Shown: piece by piece, positions 11,281-23,879 of the stretch
Layout: every line of letters starts with the position of its first letter
Numbering within the stretch: the first letter of the stretch is position 1
NCBI RefSeq assembly: GCF_000213175.1
Contig: NW_009799179.1
Span: 9,780,978-9,844,977 of the forward strand
Direction: 5' to 3'
Length of the DNA: 64,000 nt
Source of the DNA: Neurospora tetrasperma FGSC 2508
Lineage: Eukaryota; Ascomycota; Sordariomycetes; Sordariales; Sordariaceae
The notes under the pieces: generated by a model
Database searches by the model: none
Told to the model about the DNA's origin: nothing
The model's input: the letters and a program-made list of their open reading frames with translations, nothing else
Position numbers and translations under genes: made by a program

Positions 11281-14200
11281 TTATAAATGTAATAATTAAA
11301 AGGATATAAGGAGGAGATCTTAAGTTAGGAGGAAAGAGGAAAGGATAGGAATTTAAGACTAGATAATACTTTCTCTCGAAAATAGATTAAGGAATTCCGC
11401 TCTAGACTATAGAATTATTATTGATCGTCCTAGTAATAGTAAGCCTAATAACCCTTCTAGAGGAAGACTAACTTCTAAATTTATTCCTCTATTTAAAGTT
11501 CAATAAGGGGAACCTCGCTCTCCTCTTTAACTTTTAATAGTAGTTAATAAATTATAATTTTACTATTCTATCTCAATCTTTAAGGACGAAGGTTATAACC
11601 AACTCTAAATCCGTTCCTCTCTATATTTTAGTATAGTAAGGTACTTCTCATATTAGTATAATTTTTATTTTATTTTAAATAGTAATAAAGATAAAATGAG
11701 TTTGAAATTCCTAATTAAATTAGTTAATATGAATTTAAAAAGTTTTTAAAAGGGATTTTTTAACGATGCGGAAGTTACCTTCGGGAACCTCAAGATACTA
11801 ATTTAAGTACTAGGAATTAAATAGTAAAGAGCTAATTAATTCCCTCGGTAGAGGAATCTCTTACTCGATTTAGTAGAAACTTTAATTCTAAATATATTTA
11901 GATCCCCGTTTTATTAACTAATTTATAATCTATTGATAATAGACTACGGATATTTTAAACTACTATACCTACTAAATTAAATTAGAAATCCCTTATTTTA
12001 TAATTTTAAAATTAATTATAATAAAAAAAGATAATAAGATTAAATTAGAAAGATTAAAAATAGACTTTAAGAAGAAAGATTAGGAAGAGAATAATAAATA
12101 GAAAGAAAGCTAGTACGTATCCGCCCCTTACTAAGTAGTACTCGGTAATTAAATATTTATATACTATATATAGAATTTATACTTCGAATTGCCGAAGTGA
12201 TTATAGGTTTAATAATTATAGTATTCCGCTCTTTATTTAATATTTTTAGAGCAATTAAAATAATATTTTAAAAAGTTAATAAAGTAGGTAAGGAGGTAGT
12301 ATTAGTAATCTCAATTCGCCTATTATACTATTCTCTAAACCTTTAAGCGCTAGTACTTATATAGGACCCTAAAATTTAATTATTATAGTTACTAAAGTAC
12401 TTATATAAAGAAGAAAGCGTTAATAAGGAGTTTTAAATCTACTCTTTGCTAAGAAAGAAAAGTATTAATATTAATTTTCAATATTAATACTATAAATTAT
12501 AAATTTACTATTAAAATTTCTATAAATCCTAATTATTTATTATATTTAATACTACTAATACCCCCTTTAATAAAACGCCTTTAACTAATACCCCTACCCG
12601 CCCGGTTAAAATATCCCTTAATATTACCGCCGCCTTCTTCGCTAATAATACTACTTTTACTTATAATATTCTCCTTAAGAAGAAGTTTGATAGAAAAAGG
12701 GTTTCTAAATATATTAAATTATTCAAAGGGGAGGTCAGTATTTATAAATTCGGAAATAAAAAATTTAAAATTAGTATTTAGCTCTAATAATAATATAAGA
12801 AGGAGTTTAAGGATATAAATAAAAGCCTCCTCTATAATTTAAAAACAAAGAAACCCTATATTTAGGAAGAGTTTATTAAAAAATTTAAAGTAATTTATAA
12901 AGCGAAGGACCCCGAATAGACAAATAGTATATTTATTACCTTAAAAAAGTTCTATACTAAATACGTCCCTTACTAGAAAAATAAGATTATAAATACTATT
13001 CTTACTTATTTAGCCCTATTTACCCGTTAGAATGCGTTGAATTAATATAGCGCTAACCGTAATACTATTAAAAACTTCTATAGGAAATTATATATTAAGA
13101 TAAAATATGTAATTACTATTTTCTTATAGAAATTGAAGGAGGAATTTTATATTATAAATTAGACCGAATTCTCTTAAATTTCAATTAAACTTATAATTGG
13201 ATAGTATAATAATATCGCCTCTAGTACTTCGTTAAATATTAATAATAGTAAAGAAGAAATATTTATTAAAAAGTATAAATATAAATCTAAGTATATAATT
13301 AAATTAAATAACTCCTCTAAATCCTTTAAGGAAGAAACTATAATGAAGATTCTTTTTAAAAAAATAATTACGAAAGTGTAAATCCCTATTAAAATTGCCC
13401 CGGCTCTTAATAAAAAGACTATAAATAGCCTAATTAACTATATAGAATAATTAATAATTATTTAAAGTACCGCCCTTATTCTTCTAATTTAATAGTAACC
13501 TTCCCTCCCTTAATAGTTTACCCCTCGCTAGCTTATTTAATTTATAGACCCTTAAATTAATACTATCCAAACTAATTCCCTTTATAAAAAAAAATAGGAA
13601 TAAGTAAAGTATAAAAGGAGATAATAGAGGAGGGTATTAATAGTAGTACTATTAATATAAATAATTTAGTTATTTTATTTAGGAGTATAAATAGAAGGAT
13701 ATTAATTGTAATTATAGTATTACTATTTAGAAGTTTATTAATTAGGATAAGAGTATAAATATTACAGCGTTTAAGGGTTTTAGAAAAGAATTTAACGACC
13801 ATATCCCTAACTATATATATATTAAGTCCTTTAATATAGAACGATTAGGGGATATAATCCGCTCCCTTATAATTTTAAATATTGATTACTCTAATTATTA
13901 GAAATTTAAGAAATAAAAATTCGAAGTTTAATAATAATAAAATTTACAGAATACCCTATTTATCCTATTTTTTAATTTACTTTAAGACTCTAAGTAGGTT
14001 AAATAATACTAGGACTAAATTTAAATTAAGAATAGCCCTCCTATTATCGCTATTAATTATACTTTAATAGGAGTATTTAAGGAGTTGTATAAAATATCTT
14101 CCTTTATTCGAAAATAAGTAATTCGAATTTGTATTATTTTTATTAATTTTAAAAACGCTATTTAGTTAGGAGAAGCCTTTAGGGTAAACGTTAATTAAAA

Positions 14201-15086
14201 AGAGATTTATACTATTTTCTAAAATACTATAATAATTATAGGCGAGTTAAAGAGATTTAAAACCGATAAAATAATATTAAATACTATAATTATTCCTCCC
14301 TTCGCGCTAATATTTCGACTTTTTACTACGGAAATACTTAAGGTAGCCCTTAAATAGCTTAGAATTATTCTAAATAATAAGGCTCGGGCGTATTCATTTA
14401 CCCCTATTAATAAAATATTAGAAAAATAGTTTAAGAAGGTCTTATTTATATATAAAGAGAATAGAATAGATTAATTACTTATTAAGAATATTAAGATTCA
14501 AAATAATATTTTTAAAATAAAGGAAATATACCCTATAGCTATTGAATTTATAAATATTAAAATTATAATTATTATTAAGGATATTATTTAGAATAACCCT
14601 ATCAATATTCTAGCGATTTATAATTAAATTAAATAATTCTTTTGAGTCCCTTATAATAAAGACGGGATCCCTACTATATAATTTAAATATTATAATAGTA
14701 TTATTCCCAATAATAGTTCGGAGGTTAATAAATTCGTTCTTATTAGACCTAATAAAATATAAATTTCTAATATATTTATAGAAAAGTAAAGTTTTAAAAT
14801 AAAAATATTAGTAAATTTAATTAAAATTGCTTTGAGGAATAATAGCTTTATATTCGCCTAACCTTCTTCGGAAGAGGATATTTTCTCTTTATTCGAATAA
14901 TAAGATATTAGAAATTAAAAGAAGAATAGATTTGTACCAGCCTAGATTATCTCTCTTCGGGATATTTTAATTCTAGTAACGAATTAGATAAAGTTTATTA
15001 ATAAATCCCCGCTTATAGAAGGAAATGTTATTTACTTCGTCCCTTTATTTACATTCTATATATTAATGAAGTTTTAGGGAGGGAAG

Positions 15087-15137
15087 AAAGTTATAGCCTT
15101 ATTAAATATAAGGGCCGAATATAATACTATTTATAAA
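15087..15137 (+). pseudogene. Relic 1 aspartic protease trace
   Basis: The frame reads KVIALLNIRAEYNTIYK. Retroelement proteases of this family carry ALLDTGAE-like motifs here; the Asp-to-Asn and Gly-to-Arg changes are the G-to-A transitions RIP makes. The catalytic aspartate is lost, so the protein would be inactive even without the stops around it. Confidence 0.7.
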
Positions 15138-16229
15138 GTATTAATATTAACTAGGCTTTTTGAATATTATTATAAATATTTTTAATATTAATAGTAATAG
15201 AAGGAGGAAGGGATTTTTTAATAAAATTAATAAAAAGGTTTAAGTATTTAATAAAGGAAGAGAGGTATACTTTTTTATTACCAAATACGCCCTATTGAAT
15301 TATAATATTATTTTAGGCTTACTATTCTTTTAAAATACCGAAGTTTATATAAAGTATAAGGAGGGTGGAAGGAACTATATAATTATAATATTTAATAAGG
15401 TAGTAATTTATATTATATTAATTATAAATTTAGAGACCTTTAAAAGAGAATAAAGCGACGGATAAAGGGTTTAATTCCCCTATTATTATAGTGGCCTTAT
15501 ATATTTATAAATAAAATAGTAGGCCTAATAAGGATTATTTAAAGAGGATTGTACTATTAATAGTTAATACCCTCCTATAACCGTTAATAAATATATTAAA
15601 AGAAGATAATAAACGGATTGCCCCCTTTATTAATAAGGTTGTAGAAGATTTAGTAGTTCTTTTAAGGTTGGAGCGAAGCTATTTAATAAACCTATAGAAA
15701 AGGAAGGATTTTTAGTAAATTTATTGCTGCCTAAAGAAACTTTTTTCAAAATTTTTAAGGAATACTGGTTTGGGAATTATATTAATTAGAGATTTATTTG
15801 TAATTAAAATTTAAGGAAGGAGTTAGGAGGAGATAGAGGATATTAAAAGAAGATGAGAGTATATTATAGTATAAATTAATATAATATATAAGTAAATAAT
15901 ATAAAAAGTAAATTTAATTAATAATATTATATTTAATAGATTAAAACTTAGCGGGGACACTAATTAGAAGGAAAAGAAATTAATAGTAATTAAAGATTAT
16001 ATTATTACTATATTTAAAAATTGCGGCTCTAAATAGGACTATTATATTATACCAAAGTTTATAGAATTAATCCAAGGGTTATATTTAATAGAAGAATAAT
16101 TCTAAGCCCTACTAAAATTAATTTAAAATACCCAAAACGGAGGAGAGATCGAATTATTTATTTATATCCTCTTTAATAAGAAATAAATTCTAATTTAGGA
16201 TTTTACTAAATACGAAAAATTAGACTCTA

Positions 16230-16760
16230 ATATTATTCCGCCTTAGAAGATCCGTACTATCCTTTATTCTACCTAGTAAATAAAAGCTATTCTAATTTTT
16301 AAAGCTCTTTATAATAAGGTATACAATTTATTGAAGGATTGAATTGAGAAGGGAATTTTAGAAGAAAGTTATGTAGTATATAAAAAGAATTGGTTTCTAA
16401 TTATAAAGAAGGATAGTAATTTACATTTTATTAATAACGCCTAGCGGATTAATAGAGTAATTCTCCGAAATACTAATTTACTATTAGGCTATAAGGAATT
16501 TAGTAAAGCGTTCGGAGGTTATAAAATAATATTTTTATTAAATTTTTTTTCTAAATATAATTAAATCCCCCTCAATGAAATTAATTGTAATTTTACTACC
16601 TTCTCAACCCCTATCGGCTATTTTTGAATAACTATTCTATCATAAGGAGGTACGAATTTTATTACTTAATTTATAAAAATAATAATAAAAATATTATATA
16701 ATTTAATTCCTAATATTTATTAATTCTATTTCGACGATATATATATTAAAGGGCTTTGAA
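16230..16760 (+). pseudogene. Relic 1 reverse transcriptase trace
   Basis: The frame first reads PP.KIRTIPYT-type sequence, then AIPIFKALYNKVYNLLKD, KGILEESY, NWFLIIKKDGNLHFINNA and FTTFSTPIGYF. Next come a GGTNFIT.FIKI block and the catalytic box YFDDIYIKG at about 16,725-16,760. These correspond in order to the fungal Ty3/gypsy RT landmarks (template grip, TPxGL, LPQGxTNS, F-x-DDI-x-KG). Stops occur at the W and Q positions, as RIP would cause. A small frame change near 16,555 may be real or my reading. Confidence 0.85.
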
Positions 16761-17379
16761 ATAATTATAACGAGGAATAGATTAATACTAAGGGAATTAG
16801 GAAGTATATATTGGAATATCTTATAAATATTAATAAAGTATTTATTAATATAGAATTAGTAGGAAGAATAATTATAATTATTAAATTCTAATAGTACTAA
16901 AGGGAAATAATATTAATAGGATATTTATATATATTAAATAGAAGGGCCTTAATTATAAATAAAGTTATAAAGATTAATAAATAAATTTATTATAAATATT
17001 AAATAAATAAGAAGGGGAAGGAGCTAAAATAGATTCGCGCCTTCTTAAGTATTGTAAAATACTATAGAATTTGAATTAGAAAGTTCGGTATTATTGCAAT
17101 CCCTTTCTACAATTCAATTAAAAAGGATATTATATTTTAGTACATAAAAAACAAATAATTTGCAATAGAGTACCTATAGTATATAGTTACTATAGTACTA
17201 ATCCTCGCTACTCCAATCTATAATAACAACTATTATAAAATAATTTTCTTTATAATTAATATATTATTAGAAGGTTGGGGAATTATCTTAAAGTAGATTG
17301 GCCCTAATAGGAAAAAATATTTATATTAATTTAAGAGTAGAATTTGGACCGGCGCTAAAAAAAGATATAATACTATAAA

Positions 17380-17495
17380 AAGAGAATTTCGAAGTCTCCT
17401 TTACGTATTAAAATATTCAAGGAGGTACCTATTCGGTATTTACTTTATTATTAAAACTAATATTATAATTCTAATTTATTAATTAAATAGAGCTA
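17380..17495 (+). pseudogene. Relic 1 RNase H trace
   Basis: The frame reads EFRSLLYVLKYSRRYLFG, then a Y-F-I-I-K-T-N-I block ending LIYQLN. This matches the C-R-x-L-L-x-A-L-K ... F-x-L-E-T-D-A ... LV-x-QLN pattern of gypsy RNase H, with the catalytic Asp of the TD motif changed to Asn. Confidence 0.65.
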
Positions 17496-17859
17496 CAAAC
17501 AATATACTTGGGGCGCTATTAATACAATAAATTACTCAAAAAATTTTTTTTGATTTTAATATTAAATATATTTTAAGGAGTAAGAATATAATAATTAATA
17601 ATTTATTTCGTAAACCCCCTAGCCCTTTTAACTTCCACGAATAAATATATTAGGAAGATATTAATAATTTTATAAATATATAAATTTATTCTATTTTTGT
17701 TATATAAATATATAATTTAGAATTAATATTCTAAGAAGAATAGTCTAATAGGTTAGAGGAGATTATTAAGTACTTATTAACCTACGAAATGCCTTTAAGA
17801 TTAAAGGGAGCCGCTATAAGACGTTAATTCCATACTAATATTATTAAATTTATAATATA

Positions 17860-18310
17860 TAATAAAATTCTCTAGCTACGACCTACAACCTCTATTCAAA
17901 GCCTAAAGTAATTTATTAATAGTTTAAAAGAATATTAGTAGATTATATTCTATTATTATAATAAAGTAGGATATTGGGGTCGGGAAGGGATATATTATTA
18001 TATTATTAAATACTATTATTAGAAAGGGATATATATTTAAATAGAAGAATTAATCCGTTTATATTTTAATTATTAAATATTTAACCCTAAATGGTTCGAA
18101 GATAGTTATTAATAGATTTATTCGAATTCCTATTCTTTTAGAAAGTAGATATTAGATATTTAATTCCTCTTAAGTACAAATAGTAAAAAAATCCCCCTTT
18201 TAGAGGCTAGGGACGATCTAATAGGTTATATAGAAGTTACCCTACTCCCTATAGCCTCCTTAAGTAAAGTAAAGGACTTCTTTAAATTCTTATTTTATTA
18301 ATAGAAGTAT
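17860..18310 (+). pseudogene. Relic 1 zinc finger and integrase trace
   Basis: An HxxxGYWGREGIYYYIIKYYYWKG trace (about 17,955-18,030) matches the H2C2 integrase zinc finger that precedes the catalytic core. A following LLEARDDLIGYIEVTLLPIA block (about 18,200-18,255) matches the first catalytic-aspartate region (ARDDLxGWVEA) of gypsy integrases. It is non-functional, with stops throughout. Confidence 0.75.
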
Positions 18311-19559
18311 AGAGTTTTAAAAAATAATTATTAAATACTTACTTTAATTAGGGATCTTTAAAGAATTTATTGTACTTTACAATTTAAGAACTAATAGTAT
18401 AAATAAATAAAGGTATATAATAATCGCTTCCTTACTAGTAAAATAATTAAAAGAATTAATATTAATTAGAAGAAGTATTTATTTTGTATATTTTCTATAA
18501 ACTAAATTATTATTAAAAGTAATTATAGGTATATTCCTTTTTGATTAATATATAGTTATAATTTAGCATTACTAATTAAATGTAATTTACCCTCCTAACG
18601 GGTAATTAATTAGAAAAATAATAATAGGGTAATAATAAGGGAAGAACTAATTAATATGATTACTAAAATATATAAGGATTCCGAATATAAGTTTACGTAG
18701 GCTACAAAAAAAGTTATAGTAATAAGGGAAGTAATAGCTAATTATTATAATAAATAAAATTAGGAAAAAATATAATTTATGAATGTTTAAATTAAGGTTA
18801 GAGATTTAATTTTAAAGTATAATAGTATTCGAAGGATTAATATAAACTCTATAAGGAAATTTTCCTACTAATGATAGGGTCCCTATAAAATATATTGAAT
18901 TTCTAATTTAGGGAGTATATATTATATTGATACTTTCAATAGGATATAGCTTAGTAAATTTATAAGTACTAGAAGGATTGAGAGATTTATAGTCTAGGAT
19001 GGAGTAATATTGGACGTTAAGAATTTAAGTATAATATTTAAAGAGGAATAGATCTCTCCTAAAAATAGAGGAGGTTAAAGAGATTTTAAACTAATCAATA
19101 ATAGATTATTTATAAAAGAAATTCTAAAAGGGATATTACAATACAAATTTAGAGAAAGTACTACTATAGAAAAAAGGAAGACGAGGAGAAGTATTTTTAA
19201 TAATAGGATAGGGAAAAATCTATTAAAAATCTAAATTAAAGTAGCGCTCCTAAAGGGAAGACCCCTAGGGGCGTAAATAAATTTTAGGGATTAACTAGAT
19301 ACCCGACTTGCGTATATTAAGGATAGGGAAATCCGAACCTAATATATATTAACTAGTCTAATATATCAATATTAAAGTAATAATATAATTCCAATCTTTC
19401 CTTATATACTTTTAACTTCAATAGTTTTTCCTTTTTAATTTTAGCTTTATACCTTTATTTTTATATTTTTACTTTATTAATATTTTTTCAGTTTTAGCTT
19501 TTTGTTTTTCAACGAAGGGAAATCCCCGCTAGTTCTATAATACGAAGAATATTAGATCC

Positions 19560-22500
19560 AAGCCGGCCCTAATATAATAGTACTATATTATGGAATTATA
19601 GAAATAGGCAAGGAGCGGATTTATATAATATAACTAAAATACTAGTAATTTTAAAACTATATATTTCTTTATATTCTATTTCTATTTTGTAATTTTTTAA
19701 TGAAAGTAGCGGATTAGATTCTAGTTATTTTCAAAGGGGAAAATTAGATATTATAGTAGGTAAAGGAATAAGGGAAGACTTTGGCCTATATATAATATAG
19801 TAGGAGATTCGCTCTACCTACCCCCACCCCCCTCCCCCCCCTCTAATCTCTTTTTTCTTCTTAAAACTATTAGATTTACCCCTACTTTATATAGAAGAAT
19901 TATTATTCGCACCCCCTTCGGTATCGTTATTAAAAGCCTATTAGAATAATAAATTTTTACGAAACGATAGTTATATTACTTTATAATTACTATAAATAAT
20001 AATCCCCTTCGCCTTAAAGCCTAATTACTTACATTCGAATATAGTGTATTTAGACTATATTTTCCTATTAAAAGGGATCCGCTCCTTAAAAACCTCCTAA
20101 TTTAATTAGGCGATACTATTGAAAATAAGGAAATTACTACCTTACCCCCGATTAATAAATAAAGTACGAAGAAGCTTAGTATACTAAGGATAATATTGAA
20201 CGAAAACTTTTAAATATTTAAAGTTTTTTTTAGAAGAAGTATATTAGGTAGCCGACTTACTAAATTAAATATACTTAGTATAAATACCCCTCTTAATATT
20301 CGCTGGTATAGAAATATAGTTAATAAAAGGTATTTAGACGTTTAGTATTTTTTATTTATTAGTAAAAGTAAAGATAGAAATAAAGGTCTTTTTAAAGCTA
20401 TTTGAAATAATAAGAATAAATATATTAATTTCTAAGGAAAAAATAGTTAATAGAAGAAAATATTAATTAAAGAGGAATACATCCGTATAGTATATTAAAT
20501 CTCTAAATAAATAGAATTAAAGTACGTTCCTTCTTAATACGAAGGGAATTAATATATAATTCTTAGGGCTAGCTGCTTTTTTTCTTAATAAAAACTCTTT
20601 ATAGAGGGCATTTTACTATTTCTAAACCTTAGAGGTAGGTAAGGATTGCCTTATAATATTTATTAATTATATTAAAAGTTGATATAAATTTTTAGAAGGT
20701 ATTAACATTATTTAGGAGTCGCTATTTGAAATATATTAGGCTAACTATAGGAGGATTCTTAAGGGAAAATATCTCTACCTCTCTAGCGAAAATGTAGTAA
20801 GAAGAATTATATTCAATCCTTTAAAAACTATTTATTAAGAGTAAATTAATTAAAAGGTTGATAAAAACCTTCGATAAAAGCTAGTGTTTACTATTAGAGC
20901 GCTTATTAATATAGTGTAGATTATTTTAAATAATAAGAGGGAGAGTAGGAATAAAATCTATTAAGAGAAGGACTAAAAATTTCTTCTCTATTAGGAAGGA
21001 AAATTTAGGAATATTTGTAGAAGGCTAAAGGTTTTTACTATAAAATTCATTTAAAAGGTCGCTCTTTTGGATCTCTATTTAAATAGGATTAAAGAAGTTA
21101 GAAAGAGAGTTTTAAAATATAGTACGGATTTATACTATAAAAGGAAAGGAGTTTTGAAAAAAGTTAGCTTATAATGAGTAAAAAAGAAGGTTAGTAGAAA
21201 TATAGACGAAGGGAAGAAGTATAAAAAAGTAAAGAGAAGATAGGTGCTTATTATTAAAAGTAAAAGAGGGTAGTAAATATATTTAATTAAATATATATTA
21301 CTTAAATAATAAGGACGGGAAGGTTTTTAAATAGAGATGGGAAGTAAGAAAATATTGTTAGGAGGCAAATAAATGGAGTATTAAGTACTTTACTAATAGA
21401 TTAGTACTTAAAAAATATTTAAAGCTCTAAAAATAATTATATAAAAATGCCTAAATAACTTTTTAAACTCTACAATGTAATATATTTATTACCTATATTA
21501 AAAAACCTTTAATAAAATAAATTAGGCGCGGGAAGAAAAACCAAATTTTATTAAAATAATCTCTTTTATTTCTTTATACTATTAAGATAAGAGCGAATTT
21601 ATATTCTAATTTATATTAAATTACTTACTATTTAGTAATTTACTCGATACTAAATAATAGCCCTATAAATATATTAAAGGTTTTATAATTTAAGAGACCT
21701 TTTAATAGGGAATTCGAAATTCTACTATATTTATATAATACCTTTATATACCCTATAATATTTAGAATTAGGTCTAAATATAAAGGATAATTCGAATACG
21801 AATTAAAGAAGGGAGTAATCGGCCCCTTACTATACTATAAAATAAATATTATTTAATTTATAATAAAAAAAGACCTTTCCAATAGTATAAAACAGATATA
21901 TTAATTCTATATTTACTATTAGAAGTTTAAGGGCGATAATAGTAATAATAAGGAGATTGCTAATGAGTAGGAAAATAAGGGTAGAAAAGAATTTATATAT
22001 TGTTATAGAATTAAAATATAATAGCTCCTAAAATTATTTATTAAGGAATTATAGCCTATTATTTTGCCTTTAATTACTATTGAAGAATCAACCCCGCCTA
22101 TTAGTAAGTTAGAGAGTAAAGGGAAGTTTATTATTAATAAAGAGATTTTTAATAAAGTATTAAATTTTATTAAAAATTTGCTTGCTATTGAAAAACTAAA
22201 CTACGTATGAAAAATATTATAGGAAATCCCTTCTTGTAAGAAAGAATTTACAATTAAAGGAAATACCCCTAAAAATAAAAATTTTACTATAAATTCGCTT
22301 ATCGACGCTAGAGACCCCGAACCCGAATTAATATAGAAAGTTTCCTCTTTAAGAATAAATAAAATAATTAAAAAGTTAAAAGAGTAGTAGCGAAGGGATA
22401 TATTAGAGTAGAAGGATATTAATATATAAATAAGAGAAGTCTATTTATTGTACTTAGAATTATTAAGAATATTATTATCTAATCCTAATTAGTACTTCCC

Positions 22501-23500
22501 GAAATATAAAGAGAAAGGAAATTAGAATAGCGTAGAAGAACTACTTTTTATCCTTATATTTTATAAAACTGATATTAAAACTTTATAAAGTTTAAGGGTA
22601 GATTTACTCTCCCTTAATAATTGGCCGGAGTTCTATTAATTAGATAGGATATTATAGTACGTATACGCCCTAGGGATAATTAATTTGTTGTGCTATATAA
22701 ATTAAAAATAGTAGTTAAATAGTATTAAGGTTTATACGGCTTTTACTTAGATATTAAGGAGTTTTGGAAATTAAATTTATATTTTGCCGATAACTTTTAA
22801 TTTAGAAGGGGTAGATCTATACTTTATAACAATTAGAATAAATGTAAGAAAGTTTATAATAAAGACTAAATAGTAGTATTTATTAATTTAGAGGAATAAT
22901 TACTTTTTTTTAATTATTATTAATTAATTAAATAAAGCGTAGTATTTTTATAATTCAAATTTTATTAATATAAGAACGGAGCGGATCAAAATTATATTTA
23001 AAAAGTTCTATTATAATAATTCGGGCTATAAGAATATTAATAGGAAGTGAGAAGAGGTAAATATCCGGTACCTATTGCGGAAATTCTCTAAATAGTGAAT
23101 TAATTAAAATTATAGTCTCTAAGTATTAAAAATAGTTAGAATATTCTTCATTGAAATAAAGTATACTAATTAATACTTAATTAATATTTGCCTAATCTTA
23201 TAGGAAAATAGAAATTATTAGAGATTATAGGTATAAATTATAAATATAAAATAGTTAGAAGAGGTAATAATATGATAATAAATGCGAGCGGCTTATAATT
23301 GTACGAGAATTTAATAGATTAGTAATATTAAGGAGTTATTAAATAAATATTAATTAGAAGATTTAAGGTATACCCTAAACGATAATATAATTAATAATTT
23401 CTACTAATATAATAAAGAATTTAAGATATTAGACTTCGAATAGCCGCTAGGAGACTTAATAATAAGAGATTTTATTATTTTCTACAATTTAATTTAGTAG
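19560..23500. other. RIP-mutated sequence of unidentified origin
   Basis: A C-rich homopolymer patch lies near 19,820-19,850. On the plus strand at about 22,100-22,700, stop-interrupted but low-gap reading frames give Lys/Glu/Leu-rich peptides such as QIREVYLLYLELLR (one stop read as Q) and WPEFY. These look like former coding sequence but match no transposase or polymerase motif I know. They lie inside the inverted-repeat pair and may be the cargo of that element. Confidence 0.4.
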
Positions 23501-23527
23501 GGATTAGAATTAATTAATCTAATATTA

Positions 23528-23750
23528 GTACCTCTTAATTAATATAATAAATCTACTCTCCAGTAGATTATAGACTAAGACTTTAATACTTCTACTTATT
23601 TATCCCTAAGGGATTCTATACTAAAATAATAAGTTTAAAGTAAAAATAAAAATAAAAAAAGTAAAAAGGAACTAACTACCCTAAATTATACTTCCTTTTA
23701 AATATTCTTATAATCCTTCGCAAAAATATCTATATATATATTATTAGAAG
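23528..23750 (-). repeat. Right arm of a large inverted-repeat pair
   Basis: This is the reverse-complement partner of 11,060-11,280; the core match is 23,528-23,686. The two arms enclose about 12.5 kb that includes Ty3/gypsy relic 1, so if they are termini of one element the gypsy element inserted into it later. No target-site duplication is visible. Confidence 0.75.
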
Positions 23751-23879
23751 GAAAAGAAAAGAAAATAGTATTTACGGTAGAGAGGAGAAATCCTTACTAA
23801 AACTGAAAAAAAAGAAAAAATAAAATATTAATTATACGAATAATAATTTAGAGTAAATAATAGGGTAAAAATATTTCCT

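Larger units (their letters stand above)
12700..19300 (+). mobile_element. Ty3/gypsy LTR retrotransposon relic 1 (RIP-mutated)
   Basis: Reading through stops on the plus strand gives the order protease - reverse transcriptase - RNase H - zinc finger - integrase, which is the Ty3/gypsy (Metaviridae-type) order rather than the Ty1/copia order. A Lys-rich trace at about 12,700-13,400, with blocks such as KAKDPE.TNSIFITLKKFY, is the likely gag, but I cannot prove it. Stops fall where CAA/CAG/TGG codons are expected, as RIP predicts. Long terminal repeats were not found by eye, so the ends are approximate. Confidence 0.85.

Noticed and set aside
13572-14067. Short open frames of 60-76 codons inside the A+T-rich block
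   Set aside because: They consist of Ile/Leu/Asn/Lys-rich translation of RIP-mutated DNA and are expected by chance at this composition.
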